Shown: positions 37,511-47,303 of the stretch, piece by piece
Position numbering within the stretch: the stretch's first letter is position 1
Layout of the letters: every line of letters begins with the position of its first letter
Assembly: GCF_017980685.1 (NCBI RefSeq)
Contig: NZ_JACXXO010000001.1
Coordinates: 62,001-126,000, forward strand
Direction of reading: 5' to 3'
Length of the DNA stretch: 64,000 bases
Origin: Pseudomonas iridis
Lineage (GTDB): Bacteria > Pseudomonadota > Gammaproteobacteria > Pseudomonadales > Pseudomonadaceae
Program-made: the position numbers and the translations under genes
The notes under the pieces: generated by a model
Told to the model about the DNA's origin: nothing
The model's input: the letters and a program-made list of their open reading frames with translations, nothing else
The model's database searches: none

Positions 37511-38082
37511 GGCACTCCTCTTTCACCGCTGTATACGATGCATGTGTTTTGTACCCGGCTCCGTTGAGAGACTTTCTGATGTGGCTCGCGCTCTCCGGCC
37601 GGTTTCGAGCGCGATGGACGAAGGAGATTCACTGCGAATGGAAACGCAATCTATTGAAGAACCGAACTGACCTGACAATGGAACAACTGGATCGAACATC
37701 GGACCTAATGGATCGGGCGATCCCCGAAGCCTGCGTCATTGACTATGAGGATCTCGTCACGGGACTGACACTGCCAGACAGAGATGACCGCCATGTTCTG
37801 GCCGCCGCCATACGTTGTGGAGCGGGTGTGATCGTGACCTTTAACCTTAAAGAATTTCCCGATGTGCTCCTGGCTCCGTTTGGCATAGAGGCGCAACATC
37901 CAGATGAGTTTGTCGAAAATCTATTTCATCTGGATCCGTCAGCCGTTGTTGCAGCCGCTCAGCGTCAGCGCCAGCAACTGAAAAATCCTGTGATGGATAT
38001 CGAATCGTTTCTGAATCTTCTGCAACGGCAGGGGCTGCCTCGATCGGTTCAGGCTCTTGCAAGCTATCGCGCGATTCTGTGA
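37507..38082 (+). CDS. PIN-domain protein, putative ribonuclease toxin
   Basis: A 191-residue protein with a PIN nuclease domain in residues 5-125. The acidic residues expected to bind magnesium are visible: Asp11 (VYDACVLYP), a Glu at 40 or 44 (TKEIHCEWKRN), Asp93/94 (LPDRDDRHVLAAA) and the TFNLKEFP block. PIN proteins with this DRHVLAAA/TFNLKEF pattern pair with HTH antitoxins. The C-terminal 60 residues are helical and of unknown role. It begins at GTG overlapping the antitoxin stop. The RNA target is unknown. Confidence 0.85.
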   Translation: MRHSSFTAVYDACVLYPAPLRDFLMWLALSGRFRARWTKEIHCEWKRNLLKNRTDLTMEQLDRTSDLMDRAIPEACVIDYEDLVTGLTLPDRDDRHVLAAAIRCGAGVIVTFNLKEFPDVLLAPFGIEAQHPDEFVENLFHLDPSAVVAAAQRQRQQLKNPVMDIESFLNLLQRQGLPRSVQALASYRAIL

Positions 38083-38102
38083 GCTCCCAACACGCACACA
38101 GC

Positions 38103-38130
38103 AAAACGGCGATCCGAAGATCGCCGTTTT
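38103..38130. terminator. Bidirectional terminator between the PIN gene and the lipoprotein gene
   Basis: AAAACGGCGATC and GATCGCCGTTTT form a perfect 12-bp stem with a CGAA loop, shared by two convergent genes. Confidence 0.92.
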
Positions 38131-38133
38131 CAT

Positions 38134-38541
38134 TTACTGCCCGAATTTCTTGCCCAAACCCGGCGGCACGCCATGGATGTTGGTGTCTTCCCATGGGCCG
38201 TTGGGGCTGACCGCGCGGCTCCAGCCGTTGTTCCAGCGGTAGTAGGTGCGCTGGCGATAGAACGTATTGGTCTGATCGTCGAGGACGTAGACGCCGAGTT
38301 TCTGATCCCAGTGGCTGTTGCCGCCCGGTGGCGGGGCGAAGCTGGCCGAGGTGCGCGGGACGGGTTTTGCCGGTTTGGCCGGGATACTTTTGCCTGGGGT
38401 CGGCGAAGTCGACGGGGTCGGGCTTGGCTGTGATGGCGGAATCGGCGGCAGGTTGGTGGTCGGTTCCGGTCGTTGCTGCACCGCACATGCACTCATGCCC
38501 AGGGCCAGTGTGAGGACTGTGATTCGGGCGATGGTGTGCAT
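38134..38541 (-). CDS. Putative lipoprotein, Pro-rich, unknown function
   Basis: A 135-residue protein with an N-terminal leader MHTIARITVLTLALGMSAC whose Cys19 is a plausible lipid-attachment site. Residues 26-70 are a Pro/Ser/Thr-rich linker. The C-terminal part (WDQKLGVYVLDDQTNTFYR, YYRWNNGWSRAVSPNGPWE) looks like a small beta-rich domain with repeated aromatic residues. I do not recognise a named family. It ends at a bidirectional terminator, only 24 bases separate it from ccmI, and its position downstream of ccmI suggests it is the last gene of that transcript. Confidence 0.75.
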   Translation of the reverse strand: MHTIARITVLTLALGMSACAVQQRPEPTTNLPPIPPSQPSPTPSTSPTPGKSIPAKPAKPVPRTSASFAPPPGGNSHWDQKLGVYVLDDQTNTFYRQRTYYRWNNGWSRAVSPNGPWEDTNIHGVPPGLGKKFGQ

Positions 38542-38565
38542 GTCGGTGCTTTCCTGTGGTTCCGG

Positions 38566-39765
38566 TTATTTATCCGGGCTGTCGATGGTCAGTTTTTGCG
38601 GCGCGGTGGTGCTGCTGGGCAAAGGCCCGCTGCGACCGACCCATTCACCAGCAGTCGGTTTGCCTGCACGGGAGACGCGCGCAACCAGTTGGACTTCAGG
38701 GAAGTTCGACAGTTTCAACTGCGGCATCATCGCATCGGCATCGCCCAGTTCGACAGTCACTGGCAGATCAGCCACGGTCAGGCGCTTGGCCGCCAATGGC
38801 GCCGGCGGGCCGGACGTAGCGCGGGCGAAAATGAACACGCTGTCGCCCGGTTGCACCTTGCCTTTGAGTTCGCTGGCCAGATCGACGCTGACCGTCAACA
38901 ACGCGGCTTTCGGCGCTGTGGCCTCAGTGACTGCGCCGCCACTGGCCTTGAGACGCTCGGCTGCTCGTTCGATTCCGCCTTGCAGCGCGGCCCGGGATTT
39001 GTCGTCCGGCGGCAGTTGCGCCAGCAAGCGGTTCCAGTAATCGATGGCTTGCTGATAACGCTCGCCTTCAAACGCGGCGATGCCGAGCAGGCCGAGGCTG
39101 GTCACTTCTTTCGGATCAGCCTTCAGTGCTTCGTCGGTCAGGGCCTGAATCTTGTCCGACCACTTTTTACCGTCGGCAAAATACTGTGCCTGCGCCCACT
39201 GACCAAGCAACTCCGGTTGGCGACCGGCGAGGCTGGCAGCGCGCTCGAACATCTTCGCCGCGTCCGCGGGACGCTCCTGAGCCATGTAGGTACGGCCGAG
39301 GAAATACAGGCCTTCAGCGGAATCCGGTTGCGCCGCAACGGCGCGCTCCAGACGCTGGGTCATCTCTTCCATCGACTGCGGCGCCTGGGCAAATTCGCGG
39401 GTCAGTTCAACCTTGTCGGCTGCGCCAAAGTGCAAGTACAGCGCCAGGCCCAATACCGGCACCAACACGGCAGCCAGCAGCGGCAACGGCTTGCCCAGTC
39501 GGGACACCCGTGGCGCAACGACACCTTCGGTATCGGCGAGCAGTTCACGCGCTGCTTCAGCGCGGCCGCTGTCCATTTGCACGGCATCGAGTACGCCTTC
39601 GGCCTGTTGCGTTTGCAACTCGGCGACGCGCTCCTGATAGAGCGCGACGTTCAGGGCAGTTCGGTCCTCTTCACGCTGGGCGCGACGTTCACGCAATACC
39701 GGGATCAGCAGAAAACTCAGGGCGACCAGTAGCAACAGCCCTGCGGCGAGCCAGAAATCAATCAT
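38566..39765 (-). CDS. ccmI: Cytochrome c maturation protein CcmI
   Basis: Apocytochrome c chaperone of the haem-ligation module. The 399 residues have two N-terminal membrane segments (2-21 and about 93-113), joined by a cytoplasmic loop with [13 protein letters not shown], followed by a periplasmic TPR region ([21 protein letters not shown], about 150-260) that holds the apocytochrome tail. The last third is a CcmH/CycH C-terminal domain. It overlaps ccmH by eight bases and closes the ccm operon. Confidence 0.94.
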   Translation of the reverse strand: MIDFWLAAGLLLLVALSFLLIPVLRERRAQREEDRTALNVALYQERVAELQTQQAEGVLDAVQMDSGRAEAARELLADTEGVVAPRVSRLGKPLPLLAAVLVPVLGLALYLHFGAADKVELTREFAQAPQSMEEMTQRLERAVAAQPDSAEGLYFLGRTYMAQERPADAAKMFERAASLAGRQPELLGQWAQAQYFADGKKWSDKIQALTDEALKADPKEVTSLGLLGIAAFEGERYQQAIDYWNRLLAQLPPDDKSRAALQGGIERAAERLKASGGAVTEATAPKAALLTVSVDLASELKGKVQPGDSVFIFARATSGPPAPLAAKRLTVADLPVTVELGDADAMMPQLKLSNFPEVQLVARVSRAGKPTAGEWVGRSGPLPSSTTAPQKLTIDSPDK

Positions 39766-40231
39766 TCTTGGTTTTTTCCAACAGTTGGTCGAGGCGCTGA
39801 CGTTCTTCGGCAGACAGCGATTGCGGTGTCTCGGCGCGTTGTCCGCGACGGCGGCGGACGATCACGGCGATCACCACAAAACCACCGAGCAGCAGACCGG
39901 CCGGGCCAAACCACAGCAGCGCGGTCTTGGCGTTCAGCGCGGGTTTGTAGCGGACGAAATCACCGTAGCGATCGACCATGAAGTCGATGATCTGCTGATT
40001 GTCCTTGCCCTCGCCCAGCATGCGGAAAATCTCTTTGCGCAAGTCGGCGGCAATCGGTGCATTGGAGTCGGCGATGTCTTGATTCTGGCACTTGGGGCAG
40101 CGCAGTTCCTTGGTCAGTTCGCGGAAACGCTCGCGATCACCTTCTTTGGCGAACTCGTAAGTGTCGATGGCCGCGTGAGCCACGCCGACCAGACTCAAAC
40201 CCAGCACCATGGCAGCTAAAAAGCGCTTCAT
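39758..40231 (-). CDS. ccmH: Cytochrome c maturation protein CcmH
   Basis: Periplasm-facing thiol oxidoreductase that reduces or presents the CXXCH motif of apocytochromes. The 157 residues have a signal-like N-terminus (1-20), the redox pair Cys45/Cys48 in [17 protein letters not shown], and a C-terminal membrane helix (about 104-128). It overlaps ccmG by four bases and ccmI by eight. In E. coli CcmH is fused to a CcmI-like part; here the two are separate, as usual in Pseudomonas. Confidence 0.96.
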   Translation of the reverse strand: MKRFLAAMVLGLSLVGVAHAAIDTYEFAKEGDRERFRELTKELRCPKCQNQDIADSNAPIAADLRKEIFRMLGEGKDNQQIIDFMVDRYGDFVRYKPALNAKTALLWFGPAGLLLGGFVVIAVIVRRRRGQRAETPQSLSAEERQRLDQLLEKTKND

Positions 40232-40764
40232 GGCTTGGCCTCATCGACCAGCGCCTGGTACTTGGCCGCGAGTTTTTCGCGCCAGACCTGCTCGTCGATC
40301 ACACCGACGTACTTGTCGCGGATGATGCCCTTGGCGTCGATGAAAAAGGTTTCCGGCGCGCCATAAACACCGAGGTTCAAGCCCAGCGAGCCTTCGTCGT
40401 CACGGATGTCGAGCTGATAAGGATTGTGGAACTCGGCCAGCCACTTCAAGGCATCGGCGTTGGTGTCCTTGTAGTTGATGCCGTAGATCACCACCCCGCG
40501 CTCGGCGAGCTTGTTCAGCACCGGATGCTCGACCCGGCAGGAAATGCACCAGGTGCCCCAGACGTTGACCAGTGCCGGTTTGCCGAGAATATCGGCTTTG
40601 GTCAGGGTTTTATCACCCTGCACGTTTGGCAGGGAAAACTCCGGAAATGGCTTGTTGATCATGGCCGACGGCAGTTCCGCCGGATCAAGGTACAGGCCGC
40701 GATAAAGGAATACCGCCACCAGCAGAAAAATCGCCAGGGGCACCAGCATCAACCAACGTCTCAT
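40228..40764 (-). CDS. ccmG: Thiol:disulfide interchange protein CcmG (DsbE)
   Basis: Membrane-anchored thioredoxin-like reductant for cytochrome c haem attachment. The 178 residues have an N-terminal anchor (about 4-22) and a TlpA/DsbE-type domain with the active site WGTWCISC (Cys73, Cys76). The acidic loop and the IDAKGIIRDKYVGVI strand are typical. It overlaps ccmF and ccmH by four bases each. Confidence 0.97.
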   Translation of the reverse strand: MRRWLMLVPLAIFLLVAVFLYRGLYLDPAELPSAMINKPFPEFSLPNVQGDKTLTKADILGKPALVNVWGTWCISCRVEHPVLNKLAERGVVIYGINYKDTNADALKWLAEFHNPYQLDIRDDEGSLGLNLGVYGAPETFFIDAKGIIRDKYVGVIDEQVWREKLAAKYQALVDEAKP

Positions 40765-42752
40765 GCAGCCGCTCCTTCCATGCCCAGCGCTTCACGCACA
40801 CGGGCTTTAACCTTGACTCGGTAGCGTCGATCCATCGCCGCCAGCAACCCGCCGAGACCTGTCAGCAAGCCGCCGAACCAGATCCAGCGCACGAACGGTT
40901 TGACGTGTACGCGCACCGCCCAGGCGCCGTTTTCCAGCGGCTCACCCAATGCGACGTAGAGGTCACGGGTGAAACCGGCGTCGATTCCGGCTTCGGTCAT
41001 CACCGAATTCTGCACCGTATATAGACGCTTCTCAGGGTGCAGCACGCTGATTTCCTTGCCGTCACGGATCACCCGGATTGTGCCTTTGTCGGACGTGAAG
41101 TTCGGCCCTTCGAAGTGCTTGGCGCCTTCGAACACAAACTGATATCCGCCCAGATCCATCGACTCGCCCGGCGCCAGACGCAGGTCGCGTTCGGCACTGT
41201 TCTGACTCGACAACACCACGCCCAACGCGCAAACGGCGATACCGAGGTGAGCGATCTGCATGCCCCAATAGCTGCGAGTCAGCGTTGGCAGGCCTTTGAT
41301 CAGGCCTTTGTGGCGCGTCTTGTCGAAGATGTCGCGCACACCGGCCAGCAATACCCACGCGGCGAGCAGGAAGGTGGCGATCACCGCCCAATTGAAATCG
41401 CCGTAAGCAATACCGGCGATCACGGCCAGAGCAACGCTGCCGAGCAGGACCGGAGCCAGCATGTTCAACAGCCATTTCACCGGAGTGTCTTTCCAGCGCA
41501 CGAGCATCCCCACCGCCATCACCATCATCAACAGCGCCATCAACGGAATGAACAAGGCATTGAAGTACGGCGGGCCGACCGACAGTTTGGCGCCGCTCAA
41601 GGCATCGAGAATCAGCGGATACAAGGTACCAAGCAGGATCATTGACGCCGCCACGACCAATACCAGGTTGTTGCCCAGCAGCAGTGTTTCACGTGACCAC
41701 AGATTGAACCCGACCTGGCTTTTTACAACCGGTGCGCGCAACGCAAACAGGGTCAGCGAACCACCGACGACAAACAGCAGGAAGATCAGGATGAACACGC
41801 CGCGCTCCGGGTCGGACGCAAATGCATGCACCGAAGTCAGCACACCGGAACGTACCAGGAACGTACCGAGCAGGCTCAGCGAGAAAGCGGCAATCGCCAG
41901 CAACACCGTCCAGCTTTTAAACACGCCACGTTTCTCGGTAACCGCCAGCGAGTGAATCAGCGCGGTGCCGACCAGCCATGGCATGAACGAGGCGTTTTCC
42001 ACCGGGTCCCAGAACCACCACCCGCCCCAGCCGAGTTCGTAGTAAGCCCACCACGATCCGAGGGTGATACCGATACCGAGAAAGGCCCAGGCAACGATGG
42101 TCCAGGGACGCGACCAGCGCGCCCACGCCGCATCAAGACGCCCGCCCATCAATGCTGCGATGGCGAACGCGAATGCCACCGAAAACCCGACGTAACCCAT
42201 GTACAACATCGGCGGATGAACAATCAGGCCGATGTCTTGCAACAAGGGATTCAGGTCGGCGCCATCGCTGGGCATTTGCGGCAGGATGCGTTGAAACGGG
42301 TTGGAGGTGAGGATCAGGAACAGCAGAAAACCGATGCTGATCATGCCCATCACCGCCAGCACACGGGCGAGCATCACTTGCGGCAACTGGCGCGAGAACA
42401 CCGACACGGCGAACGTCCAGCCGCCGAGGATCATTGCCCACAGCAGCAACGAGCCTTCGTGGGCACCCCACACCGCGCTGAATTTGTAATACCACGGCAA
42501 CGCGCTGTTGGAGTTATTGGCCACATAAGCCACGGAGAAGTCATCGACCATGAACGCGTAGGTCAGGCAGCCGAAGGCGAACAGCAGAAACGCGAACTGC
42601 CCCCACGCGGCCGGCTGGGCCAGACTCATCCAGAAGCGGTCACCGCGCCAGGCGCCGACCAATGGCACCACGGCCTGCACCAGCGCAAAACACAGCGCCA
42701 GAATCATCGCCAGATGGCCGAGCTCGGGAATAAAGATTGCGGAAGTCATCAA
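40761..42752 (-). CDS. ccmF: Haem lyase subunit CcmF
   Basis: Large integral membrane protein that, with CcmH and CcmI, forms the cytochrome c haem lyase. The 663 residues have about 15 hydrophobic segments. The tryptophan-rich haem-handling motif is WGGWWFWDPVENASFMPWL near residue 239, flanked by conserved histidines (for example GLIVHPPMLYMGY). It starts next to the ccmE stop and overlaps ccmG by four bases. Length and motif are normal. Confidence 0.98.
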   Translation of the reverse strand: MMTSAIFIPELGHLAMILALCFALVQAVVPLVGAWRGDRFWMSLAQPAAWGQFAFLLFAFGCLTYAFMVDDFSVAYVANNSNSALPWYYKFSAVWGAHEGSLLLWAMILGGWTFAVSVFSRQLPQVMLARVLAVMGMISIGFLLFLILTSNPFQRILPQMPSDGADLNPLLQDIGLIVHPPMLYMGYVGFSVAFAFAIAALMGGRLDAAWARWSRPWTIVAWAFLGIGITLGSWWAYYELGWGGWWFWDPVENASFMPWLVGTALIHSLAVTEKRGVFKSWTVLLAIAAFSLSLLGTFLVRSGVLTSVHAFASDPERGVFILIFLLFVVGGSLTLFALRAPVVKSQVGFNLWSRETLLLGNNLVLVVAASMILLGTLYPLILDALSGAKLSVGPPYFNALFIPLMALLMMVMAVGMLVRWKDTPVKWLLNMLAPVLLGSVALAVIAGIAYGDFNWAVIATFLLAAWVLLAGVRDIFDKTRHKGLIKGLPTLTRSYWGMQIAHLGIAVCALGVVLSSQNSAERDLRLAPGESMDLGGYQFVFEGAKHFEGPNFTSDKGTIRVIRDGKEISVLHPEKRLYTVQNSVMTEAGIDAGFTRDLYVALGEPLENGAWAVRVHVKPFVRWIWFGGLLTGLGGLLAAMDRRYRVKVKARVREALGMEGAAA

Positions 42753-43208
42753 TCAACTCTCCTTCGCTGGGGTCGGGGCGGATTGACCGCTGTCTTTCAA
42801 GGCTTTGGTCACTTCCGGCGGCATGTACTTCTCGTCATGCTTGGCCAGCACTTCATCAGCGACGACGACACCGTCGGCGTTGATCTTGCCCAAGGCGACA
42901 ATGCCCTGCCCTTCGCGAAACAGGTCTGGAAGGATGCCGCGATAGGTGATGGTCACGGACTTCTTGAAATCGGTGACGACGAATCTGACGTCCAGCGAGT
43001 CCGGGGAGCGTTGCAGGGAACCGGCCTCCACCATGCCGCCGGCGCGAATGCGCGTACCCTGCGGTGCTTCGCCATTGGCGATCTGGGTTGGCGTGTAAAA
43101 CAGGTTGATGTTTTCCTGCAGCGCGCTCAAGGCCAGGCCGACAGCAGCGCCGACCCCGACCAGAATTGCCAGAATGATGATCAGACGCTTTTTACGCAGC
43201 GGATTCAC
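42753..43208 (-). CDS. ccmE: Haem chaperone CcmE
   Basis: Periplasmic haem chaperone that carries haem covalently bound through a histidine before passing it to CcmF. The 151 residues have one N-terminal membrane anchor (about 8-29), an OB-fold domain and the haem-binding motif [13 protein letters not shown], with His124 and Tyr128. The C-terminus is a flexible Pro/Ser tail. It overlaps ccmD by four bases. Confidence 0.98.
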   Translation of the reverse strand: MNPLRKKRLIIILAILVGVGAAVGLALSALQENINLFYTPTQIANGEAPQGTRIRAGGMVEAGSLQRSPDSLDVRFVVTDFKKSVTITYRGILPDLFREGQGIVALGKINADGVVVADEVLAKHDEKYMPPEVTKALKDSGQSAPTPAKES

Positions 43209-43381
43209 TTGCCGTTCTCCCGGCGCAGACGACGCGCCTCTTGTTGCAGATAGCGCTTGCGGGCGGCAATTGGCGCCGCGACGTTGAGGACCAGTACCGC
43301 CAGACAGATGCCGTAGGCCGACCAGACATAAAGGCCATGATGGCCCATGGCGAGGAAGTCGCCGAATGAAGCAAAACTCAT
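43205..43381 (-). CDS. ccmD: Cytochrome c maturation protein CcmD
   Basis: Small membrane protein (58 residues) that stabilises the CcmABC-CcmE complex and helps release holo-CcmE. The true start is the ATG at 43379-43381 ([20 protein letters not shown]); the frame is open further upstream but that part overlaps ccmC. One hydrophobic helix (about 17-38) is followed by a basic tail ([15 protein letters not shown]). It overlaps both neighbours by four bases. Confidence 0.95.
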   Translation of the reverse strand: MSFASFGDFLAMGHHGLYVWSAYGICLAVLVLNVAAPIAARKRYLQQEARRLRRENGK

Positions 43382-44160
43382 CGCGCGCCCTCCAGACTGT
43401 TCTGCACTTCTTCTTTCACCCAACTGGCGCGGGCTTCGCGCTTGAGCACTTCGAGGCGCATGCGCAGCAACAACACGGCGCCGAAGAAGCAGTAGAAACC
43501 CAACACCGTCAGCAGCAGCGGCAGCCACATTTCGACGGGCATTGCCGGCTTTTCAGTGAGGGTGAAAGTCGCGCCTTGGTGCAGGGTGTTCCACCACTCC
43601 ACCGAGTATTTGATGATCGGGATGTTGATCACGCCGACGATGGCCAACACTGCGCAGGCCTTGGCGGCGCTGTCGCGGTTGCTGATCGCGTTGCCCAGCG
43701 CGATCAGGCCGAAGTACAGGAACAGCAGAATCAGCATCGAAGTCAGGCGTGCATCCCAGACCCACCAAGAGCCCCACGTCGGTTTGCCCCAGATCGCCCC
43801 GGTGACCAGCGCCACGGCGGTCATCCACGCGCCGATCGGTGCGGCGCATTGCAGGGCGACGTCGGCCAGTTTCATCTTCCACACCAGACCGACCACACCG
43901 CACACCGCCAGCATCACGTAGATCGACTGAGCGAGCATCGCGGCGGGCACGTGAATGTAGATGATGCGAAAGCTGTTGCCTTGCTGATAATCCGGCGGCG
44001 CGAAGGCCAGGCCCCAGACAACGCCGACACCAATCAGCAGCAACGCTGCAATGCTCAACCACGGCAAAAACTTGCTGCTGATGCCGTAGAACCACTTGGG
44101 CGAGCCGAGCTTGTGAAACCAGGTCCAGTTCATACTGTATCCATCACGGGTGCCGCTCAT
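43378..44160 (-). CDS. ccmC: Haem exporter subunit CcmC
   Basis: Membrane protein needed to attach haem to CcmE. The 260 residues have six hydrophobic segments and the tryptophan-rich motif [13 protein letters not shown] near residues 128-140, flanked by conserved His residues. The frame may use the ATG at 44160; [16 protein letters not shown], nine codons later, is an alternative closer to the family start. It is preceded by a 70-base gap to ccmB that contains a small hairpin. Confidence 0.96.
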   Translation of the reverse strand: MSGTRDGYSMNWTWFHKLGSPKWFYGISSKFLPWLSIAALLLIGVGVVWGLAFAPPDYQQGNSFRIIYIHVPAAMLAQSIYVMLAVCGVVGLVWKMKLADVALQCAAPIGAWMTAVALVTGAIWGKPTWGSWWVWDARLTSMLILLFLYFGLIALGNAISNRDSAAKACAVLAIVGVINIPIIKYSVEWWNTLHQGATFTLTEKPAMPVEMWLPLLLTVLGFYCFFGAVLLLRMRLEVLKREARASWVKEEVQNSLEGAR

Positions 44161-44195
44161 CGGTGTGAGCTGGCATTTGGGTCATGCCTTTCCTG

Positions 44196-44219
44196 AAAAA
44201 AAGCGGTTAATTTTTAACC
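44196..44219 (-). terminator. Possible attenuator hairpin between ccmB and ccmC
   Basis: On the minus strand GGTTAA and TTAACC flank AAA (44205-44219), followed after GC by seven T. The stem is only six base pairs and AT-rich, so read-through is likely. It sits in the only sizeable gap of the operon. Confidence 0.4.
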
Positions 44220-44230
44220 AGACCTCATTA

Positions 44231-44899
44231 TTATTCGCCGACGCTGATCTTCAGGCCAGCCGCTATTGCAAAGGGTGTCAGGGTTATCGCCAGGGCGGTC
44301 AGGCTCCCAAGCCACAGCAGATAACCGGTCGCCGGCATGCCTTGCAAGGCTGCCTGCAAGGCGCCACTGCCGAGGATCAACACCGGGATGTACAACGGCA
44401 AAATCAGCAGCGCCAACAACAGGCCGCCACGCTTCAAACCCACAGTCAGCGCCGCGCCCACCGCGCCGAGCAAGCTCAGCACCGGGGTACCCAGTAGCAA
44501 CGACAGCAGCAATACCGGCAGGCAGGCAGCAGGCAAACCGAGCATCAACGCCAGCAAGGGTGAGAGCAAAACCAGCGCCAGCCCGGAAAAGAGCCAGTGT
44601 GCCAGCACCTTGGCCAAAACCAGAAGTGGCAGCGGGTGCGACGAAAGGACCCACTGCTCCAGAGAGCCGTCTTCGAAATCACTGCGGAAAAGCCCGTCCA
44701 GCGAGAGCAGCACGGATAAAAGCGCCGCCACCCAGACTAACCCCGGGGACAGGTTTTGCAACACTTGAGTTTCCGGGCCGACGGCCAGCGGGAACAAAGC
44801 GATGACGATGGCAAAGAAAATCAGTGGATTGGCCAGCTCCGCCGGGCGGCGAAACAGCAATCGGGACTCACGGGCAACCAGCAGGCCGAACACACTCAT
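44231..44899 (-). CDS. ccmB: Haem exporter subunit CcmB
   Basis: Membrane subunit of the CcmAB ABC transporter, which powers release of haem-loaded CcmE. The 222 residues show six hydrophobic segments and the family blocks [16 protein letters not shown] (about 27-42), [18 protein letters not shown] (about 63-80) and [15 protein letters not shown]. It overlaps ccmA by four bases. Confidence 0.97.
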   Translation of the reverse strand: MSVFGLLVARESRLLFRRPAELANPLIFFAIVIALFPLAVGPETQVLQNLSPGLVWVAALLSVLLSLDGLFRSDFEDGSLEQWVLSSHPLPLLVLAKVLAHWLFSGLALVLLSPLLALMLGLPAACLPVLLLSLLLGTPVLSLLGAVGAALTVGLKRGGLLLALLILPLYIPVLILGSGALQAALQGMPATGYLLWLGSLTALAITLTPFAIAAGLKISVGE

Positions 44900-45531
44900 A
44901 CTGCCCAGCTCCCCAAATCGATGTCGCGATAACCCGAAGGCATCCGTGTCAGGGTGTGGTGCGTGGTCAATACGACGAGACCGCCGCGCTCACAGTGTCC
45001 GGCCAGATGTTCTTCGAGTTGTGCCACGCCCTGCTTGTCGAGGGCGGTAAACGGCTCATCGAGAATCCACAGCGGCGGGCTATCGAGGTACAGACGCGCC
45101 AGCGCCACCCGGCGTTGTTGACCGGCAGAAAGACTGTGACAGGGAACATCTTCGAATCCGCGCAATCCTACCGCTGCCAGTGCTTGCCAGATCGCATCGC
45201 GTTCGGCGGGCTGATGCAGGGCGCAGAGCCACGACAGGTTTTCTTCCGGAGTCAGCAAGTCCTTGATCCCGGCGGCATGGCCGATCCACAACAGATTGCG
45301 CGCCAGTTCACTGCGTTGCTCGGTCAATGGCTGACCATTGAGCAGGACCTGACCTTCGGTCGGCTGCATCAGACCGGCCAGCAAACGCAGCAAACTGGTT
45401 TTACCGCTGCCGTTGGGGCCGCTGATCTGCACCATATCGCCGCTGACGAGTCGCAATTCGAGATTTTCGAAGAGCAGCCTCAGATCACGTTCACACGCGA
45501 GGGCAACGGTTTGCAGGACAGGACTGGTCAA
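44896..45531 (-). CDS. ccmA: Haem exporter ATP-binding protein CcmA
   Basis: ATPase of the CcmAB transporter. The 211 residues carry Walker [10 protein letters not shown] (38-46), the [13 protein letters not shown] signature and the Walker B segment [12 protein letters not shown]. The start appears to be TTG at 45531 (MTSPVLQ), as no in-frame ATG precedes the conserved region and the family begins similarly. It is the first gene of ccmABCDEFGHI and is divergent from the FliK-like gene; the shared 197 bases should hold both promoters. Confidence 0.95.
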   Translation of the reverse strand: MTSPVLQTVALACERDLRLLFENLELRLVSGDMVQISGPNGSGKTSLLRLLAGLMQPTEGQVLLNGQPLTEQRSELARNLLWIGHAAGIKDLLTPEENLSWLCALHQPAERDAIWQALAAVGLRGFEDVPCHSLSAGQQRRVALARLYLDSPPLWILDEPFTALDKQGVAQLEEHLAGHCERGGLVVLTTHHTLTRMPSGYRDIDLGSWAV

Positions 45532-45728
45532 GGGATCACGGGCCTTATACGGTTCAAGTCGGCTCTGGCGCGGCCGTTAAAGAGATGCAGCATAAATGCA
45601 ATGACGGCTCGATCTAGAGAGCTGCGTCAAACAATTGCTATGTTTTTTGAACGAAGCGCAAGACGGGCGGCATTATACATGTCGTGCCTTACTCTCAAGA
45701 GTGCAATTTCCTCAGGTTGTGTCCGCGT

Positions 45729-47303
45729 ATGACAGGCGAAATGAACATCCTCCCGCTCCCAACGACCACCCCGGCGACCGTTCGCCCGCAGGTCGGTGAG
45801 TTGCTCAAGCTGCTGACACCGGTCGAAGGCTTGATCGGGACCGGCCAGAGCGCCAAGGCAGAGGTGTTGTCGCTCAAGCAGGCGGATCAGACGTTTGAAC
45901 TGCTGCTCAAGGTAACGCTGGACGGCGGTCGCCAGACCACCGTGCAAGCGACCAGCAATCTACCGCTGGCGCAAGGCACCAGTCTGGCGATCACTCAGCC
46001 GTCTGCGGGTAACCTGGCGATTACCGTGCAACAGGCCATTGCCAGCAGCGTTGCCGCCCTCACCCGCATCGACACGGCGCAATTGCCAGTGGGCACCCTG
46101 CTGCAAGGCAAAGTGCTGACCTCGCAGGTGCTCCCGCAAACGCCGGGGCAAGCGACGGTGTTTCGTTCGATGGTCAGCCTGCTCAATACCGCCTTGAGCG
46201 GCAGCACATTGACCGTCGACAGCCCGCAGCCACTGCGCATCGGCACCCTGCTCTCGGCGTTGGTCGAAGATTCACAAACGTTGAAATTCCTGCCGCTGAG
46301 CAGTCGTCAGGAGCAATTGGCCGTGAGCCAGCAACTGGTCGGTCAGCAAGGTCGTCAGGCTTCATTGACCGGTTTGCTGAACGCGCTGCAAAACCTGCCA
46401 GCCAACACCGATCAAACGTCCACGGATTTACGCGCGGCGGTAGATCGCCTGCTCGCCAGCCTGCCGAACGTGCAACAACTGAGCACCGCCAAAGGCGTCG
46501 CACAGGCCTTGGCCAACAGCGGCATGTTTCTCGAAGCCAAACTGCTGACTGGACAAACCCCGACGCTGGCGCCGGACATGAAAGCCGATCTGCTCAAACT
46601 GGTCGCGCAACTGACACCGGGCCTGCCGAGCAGCACCAGTTTCAACGCCATCATCGCCGCCAACACCCTCGCGCAGGCGATGCCGAGTTTCGTACGCAAC
46701 GCCCTCGGCATGCTCGGACAGGTCAGCGCCAAACCGCTGCCCAGCAGCTTCCCGCTGCCCGACCGTTTGCTGCAAAGCCAGGACGGCGAAGGTGATCTGG
46801 AGCACTTGCTGCGCCTCGCGGCTGCTGCCATCTCGCGCTTGCAAAGCCATCAATTGTCGAGCCTGGAACAGACGGGCGTCACCGATGACGGGCGGCTGCT
46901 CAGCACCTGGCAGCTGGAAATTCCCATGCGCAACCTGCAAGACATCGTGCCGTTGCAGGTCAAGTTCCAGCGCGAAGACGCGCCGGAGAAAGAACCGCAA
47001 CCAAACGAGCGCCGCGACGAACGCGAGCCGAAACAGCAACTGTGGCGCGTCGATCTGGCGTTCGACATGGAGCCGCTCGGGCCGATGCAGATTCAGGCGC
47101 AACTGATCGCCGGCAGCCTGTCGGGCCAGTTGTGGGCCGAACGGCCTTACACCGCCGATCTGATCGAAAACAACCTGTTCGCGCTGCGCCAGCGCCTGCT
47201 GGATCGTGGGCTCAACGTTGGTGATATCGACTGCCACCACGGCACCCCGCCACAAGGCAATCAAACCCGTCTCGACCACCGCTGGGTTGATGAAACCGCA
47301 TGA
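45729..47303 (+). CDS. FliK-like flagellar hook-length control protein
   Basis: A 524-residue, Ala/Gln/Leu-rich protein. The C-terminal 90 residues (about 430-505) match the FliK hook-length control domain: WRVDLAFDMEPLGPMQIQAQL, GSLSGQLWAERPYTADLI and LRQRLLDRGLNVGDID. The long N-terminal part is of the ruler kind. The start is ATG 45729 or the ATG four codons later, which has the better ribosome site (ACAGG). Its stop overlaps the next gene, which encodes an FlhB C-terminal-like protein, so the pair may form a second hook-length/switch module. The canonical fliK is not in this window. Confidence 0.82.
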   Translation: MTGEMNILPLPTTTPATVRPQVGELLKLLTPVEGLIGTGQSAKAEVLSLKQADQTFELLLKVTLDGGRQTTVQATSNLPLAQGTSLAITQPSAGNLAITVQQAIASSVAALTRIDTAQLPVGTLLQGKVLTSQVLPQTPGQATVFRSMVSLLNTALSGSTLTVDSPQPLRIGTLLSALVEDSQTLKFLPLSSRQEQLAVSQQLVGQQGRQASLTGLLNALQNLPANTDQTSTDLRAAVDRLLASLPNVQQLSTAKGVAQALANSGMFLEAKLLTGQTPTLAPDMKADLLKLVAQLTPGLPSSTSFNAIIAANTLAQAMPSFVRNALGMLGQVSAKPLPSSFPLPDRLLQSQDGEGDLEHLLRLAAAAISRLQSHQLSSLEQTGVTDDGRLLSTWQLEIPMRNLQDIVPLQVKFQREDAPEKEPQPNERRDEREPKQQLWRVDLAFDMEPLGPMQIQAQLIAGSLSGQLWAERPYTADLIENNLFALRQRLLDRGLNVGDIDCHHGTPPQGNQTRLDHRWVDETA

